Assembly (NCBI GenBank): GCA_031277535.1
Contig: JAITMD010000008.1
Coordinates: forward strand, 372,001 to 436,000
Source of the DNA: Flavobacteriaceae bacterium
Lineage (GTDB): Bacteria; Bacteroidota; Bacteroidia; Flavobacteriales; Flavobacteriaceae
Direction: 5' to 3'
DNA: 64,000 bases
Shown in pieces: positions 33,545-41,552 of the stretch. Position 1 is the stretch's first letter. Each line of letters opens with the position of its first letter. The notes under the pieces were generated by a model. That model did no database searches. It was not told the origin of the DNA and saw only the letters and a program-made list of their open reading frames with translations. Made by a program: the position numbers and the translations under genes.

Positions 33545-33589
33545 AAAGATATAAAGTATAGTACAACTATAAACCATAAGAACACAAAC

Positions 33590-34648
33590 ATGAAAGATAA
33601 CCTAACACAAGAGGCTATAGCTTTATTAGAAAGATTAATTGCTTCTCCTTCATTTAGCAAGGAAGAACACCTTACATCTGATCTAATTGCTGCGTATTTA
33701 GAGTCACACGGAGTGGCTATTCACCGCGAGCTGTTCAATGTATGGGCTTTTAATAAACACTATGACCCAAGTAAGCCTACTATTCTGTTAAACTCTCATC
33801 ATGATACGGTGAAGCCTAATAAGGATTATACACGTGATCCTTTTCAGCCAGAGATTATAGATGGTAAGTTATTCGGATTAGGGAGTAATGATGCAGGTGG
33901 ATGTTTAGTCTCTCTTATTGCTACGTTTCTGTACTTCTATGAGAAGGAAGGTTTGAAATACAACTTCTGTATTGCAGCAACAGCAGAAGAGGAGATATCA
34001 GGGCACAATGGTTTAGAGTATGTGATTCCTAAATTAGGAGAATTAGAATTCGCTATCGTTGGAGAACCAACACAAATGCACTTAGCTGTAGCAGAGAGAG
34101 GATTAATGGTTTTAGACTGTGTAGCTAAAGGACGTTCTGGGCATGCAGCACGTAATGAAGGAGACAATGCGATATTTAAAGCGATTAAAGATATAGAGTG
34201 GTTTAATACGTATCAGTTCCCAAAGGTGTCTGAAGAGTTTGGACCTATCAAGATGAGTGTAACGATGATTAATGCAGGGACACAGCATAACGTAGTACCT
34301 TCGACTTGTGATTTTGTCGTAGATGTACGTGTGACAGATGCCTATACAAACGAAGAAGTATTAGAAATGGTAAGACAGCATGTGGACTGTGATGTCAATG
34401 CTCGTTCTACTCGATTAAAACCTTCGTCTATATCTAAAGACCATCCGATCGTAAAGGCTGGTATAACATTAGGAAGAGAGACTTATGGATCACCAACTAC
34501 GAGTGACCAAGCCTTATTAAGTATTCCATCGCTTAAGTGTGGACCTGGCGACTCTGCTCGCTCACATACAGCAGACGAGTTCGTCTATGTAAATGAGATC
34601 AACGAGGGAATAGCCTTGTATATAGAGATGTTAACGCAAATCGTGTAG
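33590..34648 (+). CDS. argE: M20 metallo-deacylase acting in arginine synthesis (ArgE-like)
   Basis: A 352-residue M20 hydrolase. Metal ligands are visible: H70 and D72 in NSHHDTVKP, D101 in GLGSNDAGG, and the catalytic E133/E134 in TAEEEISG. SARSHTADEFV near the C-terminus supplies the last His. Because the operon's transcarbamylase works on acylornithine, this enzyme most likely releases citrulline from N-acylcitrulline rather than ornithine from acetylornithine. It follows argB by 45 nt and precedes argH by 3 nt. Confidence 0.9.
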   Translation: MKDNLTQEAIALLERLIASPSFSKEEHLTSDLIAAYLESHGVAIHRELFNVWAFNKHYDPSKPTILLNSHHDTVKPNKDYTRDPFQPEIIDGKLFGLGSNDAGGCLVSLIATFLYFYEKEGLKYNFCIAATAEEEISGHNGLEYVIPKLGELEFAIVGEPTQMHLAVAERGLMVLDCVAKGRSGHAARNEGDNAIFKAIKDIEWFNTYQFPKVSEEFGPIKMSVTMINAGTQHNVVPSTCDFVVDVRVTDAYTNEEVLEMVRQHVDCDVNARSTRLKPSSISKDHPIVKAGITLGRETYGSPTTSDQALLSIPSLKCGPGDSARSHTADEFVYVNEINEGIALYIEMLTQIV

Positions 34649-34651
34649 CAA

Positions 34652-35983
34652 ATGAAATTATGGCAAAAGAATACTACAGTGGATCAATCAGTAGATACAT
34701 TCACAGTTGGACAAGATAGAGTGTTAGATATGAACTTAGCGGCTTTTGACGTGATGGGTTCACTGGCACATACACAGATGTTAGAAAGTATAGGATTACT
34801 GGAGGCTGAAGACTTAGTAATCATACAGAAAGAATTAAAACAGATTTACCAAGAGATCTTAGCAGGACAATTCACAATAGAGGATGATGTAGAAGACATA
34901 CATTCACAAGTAGAGTTGTTATTGACAAGAAGAATTGGTGAAGCTGGTAAGAAGATACATTCAGGACGTTCAAGAAACGATCAAGTGTTAGTCGATCTTA
35001 AGTTATATTTCCGCCATGAGATAGAAGAGATTGTTGTTAAAACTAAAGAGGTATTTGAGACATTACAAGGATTGAGCAATCAATATAAGAATGTTTTGTT
35101 ACCCGGCTATACGCATTTACAGATCGCAATGCCTTCGTCATTTGGCTTGTGGTTTGGGGCGTATGCAGAGAGTTTAGTAGATGATTTAGAGATGATGTTA
35201 GCTGCGTGGAAAGTAACGAATAAGAATCCATTGGGATCTGCTGCGGGTTATGGTTCATCATTTCCACTAAACAGACAGATGACTACAGACTTATTAGGCT
35301 TCCAGTCTATGAATTACAATGTAGTGTATGCACAGATGGGTAGAGGTAAAACGGAACGTATCTTAGCACAGGGGCTAAGTTCTATAGCTGCTACGTTGGC
35401 TAAGTTCGCGATGGATGGATGTCTGTATATGAGTCAAAACATGGGCTTTATTAAATTCCCAGATCATTTGACTACAGGATCAAGCATAATGCCTCATAAG
35501 AAGAATCCAGACGTTTTAGAGCTTATTCGTTCAAGATGTAATAAGATACAAGCTTTGCCTAACGAAATAGCTTTAATGACTACCAATTTGCCTTCTGGGT
35601 ACCATAGGGATCTTCAGTTGTTGAAAGAGAACTTATTCCCAGCGTTTACTTCTTTAAAGGAGTGTTTAGACATTCTGAAGTTGATGTTAGACAATATCGA
35701 GGTGAATAAAGATATATTAAGCGACCCAAAATATGACTATTTGTTTAGTGTTGAGGTTGTGAATGATTACGTACTAAAGGGAATGCCTTTTAGAGAAGCG
35801 TATAAAGAGATAGGCCTGTCGATAGAGGCAGGTACTTATCAACCGTCAAAAGAGGTTAACCATACACACGAAGGTAGTGTAGGTAACTTGATGAATGATG
35901 CAATCAAAGCTGAGTTTGACCGTGTATATGCGTCATTTGGCTTTGACCAAGTAAATGAGAAACTGGTAAGTTTAGTGTTGTGA
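34652..35983 (+). CDS. argH: Argininosuccinate lyase
   Basis: A 443-residue member of the fumarase/aspartase superfamily: HSGRSRNDQVLVDLKL, GYTHLQIAMPSSFG, and the signature TGSSIMPHKKNPDVLELIRSR with the catalytic Ser277/Ser278 loop. It cleaves argininosuccinate to arginine and fumarate, the last step of the pathway. It is the final gene of the operon and is followed by two terminator hairpins. Confidence 0.96.
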   Translation: MKLWQKNTTVDQSVDTFTVGQDRVLDMNLAAFDVMGSLAHTQMLESIGLLEAEDLVIIQKELKQIYQEILAGQFTIEDDVEDIHSQVELLLTRRIGEAGKKIHSGRSRNDQVLVDLKLYFRHEIEEIVVKTKEVFETLQGLSNQYKNVLLPGYTHLQIAMPSSFGLWFGAYAESLVDDLEMMLAAWKVTNKNPLGSAAGYGSSFPLNRQMTTDLLGFQSMNYNVVYAQMGRGKTERILAQGLSSIAATLAKFAMDGCLYMSQNMGFIKFPDHLTTGSSIMPHKKNPDVLELIRSRCNKIQALPNEIALMTTNLPSGYHRDLQLLKENLFPAFTSLKECLDILKLMLDNIEVNKDILSDPKYDYLFSVEVVNDYVLKGMPFREAYKEIGLSIEAGTYQPSKEVNHTHEGSVGNLMNDAIKAEFDRVYASFGFDQVNEKLVSLVL

Positions 35984-35994
35984 TAGATTGAAAG

Positions 35995-36021
35995 AGGTTC
36001 TTCCACGCGGTGGGAGAGCCT
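35995..36021 (+). terminator. Intrinsic terminator of the arginine operon
   Basis: AGGTTCTTCCAC pairs with GTGGGAGAGCCT (12 bp including two G-T pairs), loop GCG, then TTTTG. It is 12 nt after the argH stop. Confidence 0.85.
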
Positions 36022-36073
36022 TTTTGTATATAGATACAAAGGTTTCCTTTGTGGTTTGAATAGGAAACACGCT

Positions 36074-36103
36074 AAGAGCTGTAACAGATTTGTTATGGCT
36101 CTT
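36074..36103 (+). terminator. Second terminator downstream of argH
   Basis: AAGAGC pairs with GCTCTT, with an inner TAACA/TGTTA stem, followed by TTCTTAT. It backs up the first hairpin about 55 nt further on. Confidence 0.7.
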
Positions 36104-36142
36104 TTCTTATAAAAAAGGTTTTTTGTGGCTTGAGGATATTAC

Positions 36143-36937
36143 TTACTCAGACTCTTTGTCTAAGTACTCCTTTATTAATAAGGATATATATTTATCAGGA
36201 TTAATATCTTCAAACTTATAGGTGGTATTATTAATTAGAGCATCAGATGTATTGGTAGTTTCTTCATCAGTCGATATATCATAGTAGTAATCAGTTTTAT
36301 AAATCTTCTTTTCTTTATTAGAGTAATTGATAGAGGTATGTCCTCCTGCTCCATGCCAAGTTCCCTCGTATTCAAAGAGTAAAAACTCGTTCTTGATATA
36401 CTTAAAGAAGTAATCAATATTGCCATGAAAACCTGTTGAGTTAAAAGATATAGATAATCCATCATTCTCTATGGTTAAGCTCTCAAGTTCTCTTTTGGTA
36501 TAGTCGTTCTCAGTATATTCAGAAGGCATGACTACTTTAGACATTTTATCTAATCTATAGGTTCCATTTGCATTCTGTAACAGTATAATTAGAGGTCGGT
36601 AAATATAATGTTTTGTTGGATCTGACAACACCATAGCAATATCAGCAAGATTATCACTATTGAGATCACCTGTAGTTTGGTATTCTATTTTAAAGGATGT
36701 TCCTTTAGGGATAAAGTCTTCGGCAATACTTCCTGTTTTTGGAAAGTTGTATTCTTCTCCAGAACTTATTTCTTCTGTATTTTCTTCACTGTTATCAAAG
36801 CTTTCTTCTTGCGTAGAAGTGTTTTGATATGTAGGTGAGGCACTTTCTACTGGTGTTATATCTTTTTTGCAAGAGATAGTTGTATATGCTCCTAATAAAA
36901 GCACTAATAGGACATAGCTATTTAATCTGTTTTTCAT
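36143..36937 (-). CDS. Lipoprotein with FG-GAP/VCBS-like segment, function unknown
   Basis: A 264-residue protein. The signal ends in a lipobox (AYTTISC, modified Cys23) followed by a disordered acidic stretch (ESFDNSEENTEE), as in surface-exposed lipoproteins. GDLNSDNLADIAMVLSD (about residues 92-108) resembles a calcium-binding FG-GAP/VCBS element. The rest is beta-rich (TGFHGNIDYFFKY, GAGGHTSINYS). I know no function for it. It is transcribed alone from a TATCTTTG promoter. Confidence 0.75.
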   Translation of the reverse strand: MKNRLNSYVLLVLLLGAYTTISCKKDITPVESASPTYQNTSTQEESFDNSEENTEEISSGEEYNFPKTGSIAEDFIPKGTSFKIEYQTTGDLNSDNLADIAMVLSDPTKHYIYRPLIILLQNANGTYRLDKMSKVVMPSEYTENDYTKRELESLTIENDGLSISFNSTGFHGNIDYFFKYIKNEFLLFEYEGTWHGAGGHTSINYSNKEKKIYKTDYYYDISTDEETTNTSDALINNTTYKFEDINPDKYISLLIKEYLDKESE

Positions 36938-36973
36938 AAGTAACAGTTATACACATAAGGATTTGTCTATATC

Positions 36974-36981
36974 CAAAGATA
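36974..36981 (-). promoter_or_regulatory. Promoter -7 element for the lipoprotein gene
   Basis: TATCTTTG on the minus strand, exact TAnnTTTG, 36 nt before the ATG at 36937. Confidence 0.5.
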
Positions 36982-37001
36982 TTAAATTCTGTTGTACAAA
37001 A

Positions 37002-37026
37002 AAGCCCTCTTGGAATTAGAGGGCTT
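37002..37026 (-). terminator. Intrinsic terminator after the PaaE-type reductase
   Basis: Read on the minus strand: AAGCCCTCT pairs with AGAGGGCTT (9 bp, 7-nt loop), then TTTTTG. It lies 12 nt after the reductase stop and just upstream of the lipoprotein promoter. Confidence 0.85.
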
Positions 37027-37038
37027 AGAGTATATCTA

Positions 37039-38091
37039 TTAAACGTCGTCGTAGTCAACGTATATTTCGTCAGAAGTAACGATAGCTTGACATGATAGGA
37101 TTAATCCGTCAGCAATCTCATCGTCTGTAAGGATACTGTTCTTTTTCATCACAGCAGATCCTTTGATGATTTTACACATACATGAGCTACAGATACCACC
37201 TTGACAAGAGTAAGGTGCATCAATACCTGCTTTAAGCACACCGTTAAGTAGTACTTCGCTTTTTGGCATTTCGAAAGTAGCTTCTTCGTCATCAACCAAA
37301 GCCGTAACTTTTGTACTACCTCCTTGTGCTTCTACAGGATTTACACCATCTGTGTTAGGCGTGAAGATTTCAAAAGCTATTTTATCTTTTGCTACTCCTT
37401 TTTCTTGTAATGTTGCACTTACTGTATTAATCATGTCTTCTGGTCCACAAATGAAGAAACGAGCAAACTCTTTGTCTTTATGTTTGTTGTTCACCACAAA
37501 GTTGATAGCTGCTTTGTCAATACGCCCAAAGATTGAATCATTTTCTCTGATACGAGAGTAAACAAAGTGAATGAATAGGCGTTCAGCATATTGTTCTTGC
37601 AGTTTGTATAATTGATCGTGGAAGATTGTTTCTTCCGCATTTTTATTACCATATACCAACACAAATGTACTGTTTGGCTCTTGTTCTAATACTGTATTTA
37701 AAATGGCCATTACGGGAGTAATACCACTTCCTGCAGCAAAGGCAGCATAGTTATTAGTTGCAGTAGCATTAGGTTCAAATGTGAATCGCCCTTCTGGAGT
37801 TTCAACTTCTAATTGATCTCCAGCTTTTAATGACTCATTTGCATAAGTTGAGAATACACCATACTCTACTTTTTTTACAGCAACTCTTACTTCGTTTGAA
37901 GAGGGTGTTGAACAAATAGAATATGCTCTGCGTATCTCTTTGCCTTCGTGTAGGTGTTTGATATTTAAATATTGTCCTGCTTTGAATTGATAATCATTGA
38001 TTAACGCTGCAGGTATATCAAATACTATAGACACTGCATTTGGAGTTTCTCTACGAACTTCTTTTACAGTTAATAGGTTAAATTTTGACAT
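37039..38091 (-). CDS. PaaE-type ferredoxin-fused flavin reductase
   Basis: A 350-residue three-part protein: an FAD-binding barrel with RRAYSICS (54-61), an NAD(P)-binding domain with FAAGSGITPVMAIL (118-131) and ICGPEDMI (214-221), and a C-terminal plant-type 2Fe-2S ferredoxin with C296, C301, C304 and C334. This is the layout of PaaE, the reductase of the phenylacetyl-CoA epoxidase, and of related oxygenase reductases. No oxygenase or paa genes are next to it, so the electron acceptor is unknown and it may be a general ferredoxin reductase. It has its own promoter and terminator. Confidence 0.9.
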   Translation of the reverse strand: MSKFNLLTVKEVRRETPNAVSIVFDIPAALINDYQFKAGQYLNIKHLHEGKEIRRAYSICSTPSSNEVRVAVKKVEYGVFSTYANESLKAGDQLEVETPEGRFTFEPNATATNNYAAFAAGSGITPVMAILNTVLEQEPNSTFVLVYGNKNAEETIFHDQLYKLQEQYAERLFIHFVYSRIRENDSIFGRIDKAAINFVVNNKHKDKEFARFFICGPEDMINTVSATLQEKGVAKDKIAFEIFTPNTDGVNPVEAQGGSTKVTALVDDEEATFEMPKSEVLLNGVLKAGIDAPYSCQGGICSSCMCKIIKGSAVMKKNSILTDDEIADGLILSCQAIVTSDEIYVDYDDV

Positions 38092-38111
38092 AGTTAGTTT
38101 TGTTTGAAGGG

Positions 38112-38119
38112 CAAAAATA
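38112..38119 (-). promoter_or_regulatory. Promoter -7 element for the PaaE-type gene
   Basis: TATTTTTG on the minus strand, exact TAnnTTTG, 20 nt before the ATG at 38091. Confidence 0.45.
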
Positions 38120-38182
38120 CGAAAGTGATTGAGTAAAAGGAAGTTTATTCGTTTGATTAAATAAAATTTATATACCCTTAAG

Positions 38183-38225
38183 TTCTATGTATATGTTTTT
38201 TTTATTACATTTGTTATACATAGAA
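38183..38225. promoter_or_regulatory. Candidate PadR operator, nested inverted repeats over the padR promoter
   Basis: Outer arms TTCTATGTATA (38183-38193) and TATACATAGAA (38215-38225) are a perfect 11-bp inverted repeat. Inside, ATGT (38193-38196) and ACAT (38207-38210) form a second ATGT-N10-ACAT pair, close to the ATGT-N8-ACAT plan of known PadR sites. The padR -7 element lies inside, so bound repressor would block its own promoter. Autoregulation is inferred. Confidence 0.6.
38206..38213 (+). promoter_or_regulatory. Promoter -7 element of the padR operon
   Basis: TACATTTG, exact TAnnTTTG, 21 nt before the padR ATG at 38235. It excludes the upstream ATG at 38187 as the start. Confidence 0.6.
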
Positions 38226-38234
38226 ATTAGAGGT

Positions 38235-38570
38235 ATGAGAAAACAACAACAATTATATAAAGGGAGCCTTAGTGCGATAATCATGAAGCTATTAGAACAA
38301 AATGGCAGAATGTATGGGTATGAGATTACGCAGAAGGTAAAGGAAATTACTGTTGGCGAGATGAACTTAACCGAAGGAGCGTTATATCCTGCTTTGCATA
38401 AAATGGAAGCCGATGGTTTTTTGGATGTTGAGATGGAGCGTGTGGATGGACGTATGCGTAAGTATTATAAACTAACAGAGAGTGGAGTGAAAGAAACAGA
38501 TTCTAAGATGGAGGAGTTGGAGAGTTTTATTAGAAATATGCAACAGATTGTTAATCTGAAATTGACTTAA
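38235..38570 (+). CDS. PadR-family transcriptional regulator
   Basis: A 111-residue winged-helix regulator: LYKGSLSAIIMKLLEQNGRMYGYEI, ITVGEMNLTEGALYPALHKMEADGFLDVE and RMRKYYKLTESG are the PadR helix-turn-helix and wing motifs. I chose ATG 38235 because the longer frame starts upstream of the promoter; AGAGG lies before it. The C-terminal helix is short, as in subfamily 2 members. It heads an operon of four paralogous membrane proteins, which fits the frequent genomic pairing of PadR proteins with membrane-bound HAAS-type proteins. Confidence 0.92.
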   Translation: MRKQQQLYKGSLSAIIMKLLEQNGRMYGYEITQKVKEITVGEMNLTEGALYPALHKMEADGFLDVEMERVDGRMRKYYKLTESGVKETDSKMEELESFIRNMQQIVNLKLT

Positions 38571-38609
38571 CCAACTTGTTTCTATTTGACCAACCAAAAC
38601 CAATAAAGT

Positions 38610-39257
38610 ATGAAAACACTAAGTGTAGACCAGGTTTCTTTAATTGAAGAAAGATTACTTTTTAAGTATAAGATTAAGTACGAAGATTTTCGCAATGAAA
38701 TAGTAGATCATATTGCCTGTGAGATAGAGGAGGAAATGGATGAAGGAGTGTCGTTTGAAGATGCTTATGAAAAGATACGTATAAATTGGAACCCTAAGTT
38801 AATATCGGCAGATAAAGGATTGTTTAAGGGAATACCTCAGCTGATTAAAAATCAGTTGGATACTGATTTTAAAAAAATAGAGTGGAAATTAAATATAATC
38901 GGTTATTTAGTTGCTTTTGGAATAGCAATAGGCTCTAAGTATATCGGAATGAATTTGATAATGCTTTATAGTTCTCTTCCATTAGTGATGGGATTTAGTG
39001 TTCTTTTAACCTATAAACAAGTAAAAAACTTAAATGATTATCGTTTTGACTATTTTAAAAGGAAAGCGTTATTTATACTATCTCAAAGTGTCGTATTTAC
39101 ATTGTTATTACTTTTCTTTTCTTGGTTGTGGAATAAGGAGGGAAGTACGGATGTTTATTTAGGAGGTATAGTGTTGTATAGTTTCTTTATGAATTGTTAT
39201 CTCCTAATTAAATTCTATAAATATTTTAAACACGGTAGATTGAATATAAGTTTTTAG
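38610..39257 (+). CDS. Membrane protein with HAAS-like N-terminal domain, paralogue 1 of 4
   Basis: A 215-residue protein. The N-terminal region (1-85) is charged and helical, with FRNEIVDHIACEIEEEM and FEDAYEKI; the C-terminal 120 residues hold about four membrane helices. The motif VDHIAxEIE recurs in the next three genes. The architecture (helical cytosolic part, then membrane helices, beside a PadR gene) resembles HAAS (HTH-associated alpha-helical signalling) proteins, which are thought to control PadR regulators. That link is inference. It starts 39 nt after padR. Confidence 0.75.
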   Translation: MKTLSVDQVSLIEERLLFKYKIKYEDFRNEIVDHIACEIEEEMDEGVSFEDAYEKIRINWNPKLISADKGLFKGIPQLIKNQLDTDFKKIEWKLNIIGYLVAFGIAIGSKYIGMNLIMLYSSLPLVMGFSVLLTYKQVKNLNDYRFDYFKRKALFILSQSVVFTLLLLFFSWLWNKEGSTDVYLGGIVLYSFFMNCYLLIKFYKYFKHGRLNISF

Positions 39258-39276
39258 TAAGTAAAATCAGTAAAGC

Positions 39277-39921
39277 ATGAAAACACTAAATAAAGAGCAA
39301 CTTATTCATTTAGATACTTTTTTATTGTCTCATTATCAGTTAAAATATGATGAGGTAAGAGAGGAAGTAGTAGATCACATAGCCTGTGAAATAGAAGAAA
39401 AAATAGCTATAGGAGCGTCTTATGAAGAAGCGTTTAAGGTGACATTGAGCAAGTGGAATGGTACTTTACGATCTTCAACAATGGGAATATATAGCGGTAT
39501 TCCTAATTTTATTGCAAAGCAAATGATGTGGTCTGATCTAAAGAATCAGGTAAGGGGTATTCTGCTGATTGGCGTATTGCTCTGGACTAATGATTTTTTA
39601 CAAGTGGTGAATGATTTGCTGATAGCTAAACTGAGTTTAATTCTTTCTATTGTAACAGTAATAGGTATATGGGGGACTTTGTTTTATCTAAAAAAAGAAG
39701 ATAGTTTACGAATGACTTTTTATAAAACGCAATTAAGTGGAGTGTTTTTGTGTAGTTTAATTATTAGTACTGTTGCCTTGTTTAATACTAACTACCTCAC
39801 TGAATCTTTCAATGTTTTCCCAAATACAGTGTTGGCTTTTATAACTCTTATGACAGGAATGTTTGCTACTGATTTTATTAGGAAGTTATGGAAAGAGCAT
39901 AAGAGAATACTTATGAGTTAA
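39277..39921 (+). CDS. Membrane protein with HAAS-like N-terminal domain, paralogue 2 of 4
   Basis: A 214-residue protein, closest in length and sequence to the first copy. It starts MKTLNKEQ, then YDEVREEVVDHIACEIEEKI and SYEEAFKVTLSKWN, GIPNFIAKQ matching GIPQLIKNQ of copy 1. About four membrane helices follow from residue 95. It is 19 nt after copy 1, so it is in the same operon. The function is unknown. Confidence 0.75.
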   Translation: MKTLNKEQLIHLDTFLLSHYQLKYDEVREEVVDHIACEIEEKIAIGASYEEAFKVTLSKWNGTLRSSTMGIYSGIPNFIAKQMMWSDLKNQVRGILLIGVLLWTNDFLQVVNDLLIAKLSLILSIVTVIGIWGTLFYLKKEDSLRMTFYKTQLSGVFLCSLIISTVALFNTNYLTESFNVFPNTVLAFITLMTGMFATDFIRKLWKEHKRILMS

Positions 39922-39937
39922 AGAAATAATTAGAGGG

Positions 39938-40624
39938 ATGAATAAGTTAGAAGAACAACATATTAAGCATATTAATCAATTTCTAATTGAACACTATCGT
40001 CTATACTATATTGATGTTAGAACAGAATTGGTAGATCATATTGCTTCAGAAATAGAAGAGAGGATAAATAATGGACATGCATACGATGCTGCTTTTATTG
40101 CAGTTTTTGCTCAGTGGGATAAAAGTTTGAAGTTGTCTAAGTTTTACTTTAAAGGAGTTCCTTTATTTTTAGCTAAGGAGTGGGCAAAAGAGAGATGGAT
40201 AAGATTTGGGAAGAATGTAGTACAAGGACTATTAGCTGTTGTTGTACTTGTATTAATGGAAAGAATCTTGTCTGTACGTTTTGATGAATCAGATTGGTTT
40301 GTAATTTTATTTGGGTTCTCAGGAATAGGGCTTATTGCGGTTTTGTATTTACATAATATGAAAGTACTACAAGATACAACTATACAAACTGCAAGGGGAA
40401 CATTCTTACGATTAGAGCAAATAAGAAGTTTCTCTTTTATATTTTCTGTATCATTTGTTATTATTCCTCAGATGGTACGAGGTTTTGGTTACTCATGGAA
40501 TATCGATTGGTATTTAGAGTTGTATGTTTTCCTCTTTACTATGATTGTAGTAGATAAGATTAGTTGGTATAGAGAATATAGACAAGAACGATTATTACAG
40601 TTTAAATGGGGTAAAATAAAATAG
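39938..40624 (+). CDS. Membrane protein with HAAS-like N-terminal domain, paralogue 3 of 4
   Basis: A 228-residue protein: DVRTELVDHIASEIEERI, YDAAFIAVFAQWDKSLKL and GVPLFLAKEW align with copies 1 and 2. About four membrane helices follow from residue 90. The Cys of the motif (HIAC) is Ser here. It starts 16 nt after copy 2 and ends 2 nt before copy 4. Confidence 0.75.
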   Translation: MNKLEEQHIKHINQFLIEHYRLYYIDVRTELVDHIASEIEERINNGHAYDAAFIAVFAQWDKSLKLSKFYFKGVPLFLAKEWAKERWIRFGKNVVQGLLAVVVLVLMERILSVRFDESDWFVILFGFSGIGLIAVLYLHNMKVLQDTTIQTARGTFLRLEQIRSFSFIFSVSFVIIPQMVRGFGYSWNIDWYLELYVFLFTMIVVDKISWYREYRQERLLQFKWGKIK

Positions 40625-40626
40625 TC

Positions 40627-41328
40627 ATGAAAAAAGTATCCGAACAAGAAATAGCGCTATTACATCAATTTGTACAAAAACGCTTTGTTGAATTTTATGA
40701 TGTAGAGTTAGAATTGGTAGACCATTTAGCTAATGGAATTGAACAACAGTGGGCGGATAATCCAGAGTTGCGTTTTGAAGAGGCAAAACAAATAGAGTTT
40801 AAGAAGTTTGGTGTATTTGGTTTTGTAGGTGTTGTAGAACAGAAACAAGAAGAGCTATCATCTCTATATATTAAAGAAATGATGCAATATGTAAAGAGCT
40901 TTTTTAGCTTTCCTAAAATTGTATTGACAATCGCTATTTATTTGAGCTTATTTGCTATAGGGTATAAAGGAGGTGAGGTAGGAATTAATATATTGAGAGG
41001 AGTTGCAGGAAGTCTTTTGTTTATTTTTTTAGGATTGGGAGTCTATTGGAATTACGATATTAGAAAGAATAGAAAGAGAAGAAATAAAAGTAGAATGTTC
41101 CTTTTAGATTCAATAGCAATTAAAGTCTTCTTTGGAGGTGCATTCATGCCTTTTATTATGCAAGTGCCCTTTTTTGTTTCACGAAGAACAGATGAATATT
41201 CAATTTTTGGATTAATCTTTATTTGTTTGGTAATCCTTTTATTAGGTTTATGGACTTGTATAATGTTTTTTATCTTCAAACCTTATTTTACACAACAGAT
41301 AGAGAGAATTGAAAAACAGTATGCTTAA
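40627..41328 (+). CDS. Membrane protein with HAAS-like N-terminal domain, paralogue 4 of 4, most divergent
   Basis: A 233-residue protein with DVELELVDHLANGIEQQW in the motif position and FEEAKQIEFKKFG after it; the GIP/GVP segment of the other copies is lost. Four membrane helices follow, with a basic loop (RKNRKRRNKSRM) between helices 2 and 3. It starts 2 nt after copy 3. Its divergence suggests an older duplication or a different role in the same complex. Confidence 0.75.
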   Translation: MKKVSEQEIALLHQFVQKRFVEFYDVELELVDHLANGIEQQWADNPELRFEEAKQIEFKKFGVFGFVGVVEQKQEELSSLYIKEMMQYVKSFFSFPKIVLTIAIYLSLFAIGYKGGEVGINILRGVAGSLLFIFLGLGVYWNYDIRKNRKRRNKSRMFLLDSIAIKVFFGGAFMPFIMQVPFFVSRRTDEYSIFGLIFICLVILLLGLWTCIMFFIFKPYFTQQIERIEKQYA

Positions 41329-41407
41329 AAGAATTGAAATAAAAGAGAAACAGGTACTTAGGTATTAAAAAAAACATTATTTTTAACCACTTAATAATAA
41401 ACGTAGT

Positions 41408-41470
41408 ATGGTTGCAGTATTTTTAAAATTAATGAGTCAGTTGGTTGATTTCATCATGTCATTTTTTTAA
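41408..41470 (+). CDS. Possible 20-residue hydrophobic peptide
   Basis: ATG 41408 to TAA 41468-41470 encodes MVAVFLKLMSQLVDFIMSFF, an almost wholly hydrophobic helix with one Lys and one Asp on what could be one face. Peptides like this occur as membrane-active type I toxins or small regulators of membrane proteins. It lies in the 224-nt gap between paralogue 4 and the DUF5686 gene. No clear ribosome-binding site is visible, and such a short ORF can occur by chance. The rest of the gap shows nothing recognisable. Confidence 0.25.
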   Translation: MVAVFLKLMSQLVDFIMSFF

Positions 41471-41552
41471 GTAAATTTTAGAAAATATGGAATAGTGTGT
41501 AACAATTTACTTTTCTTTTCTTCTAATAAGATGTATTTTAATTTTATACAGG

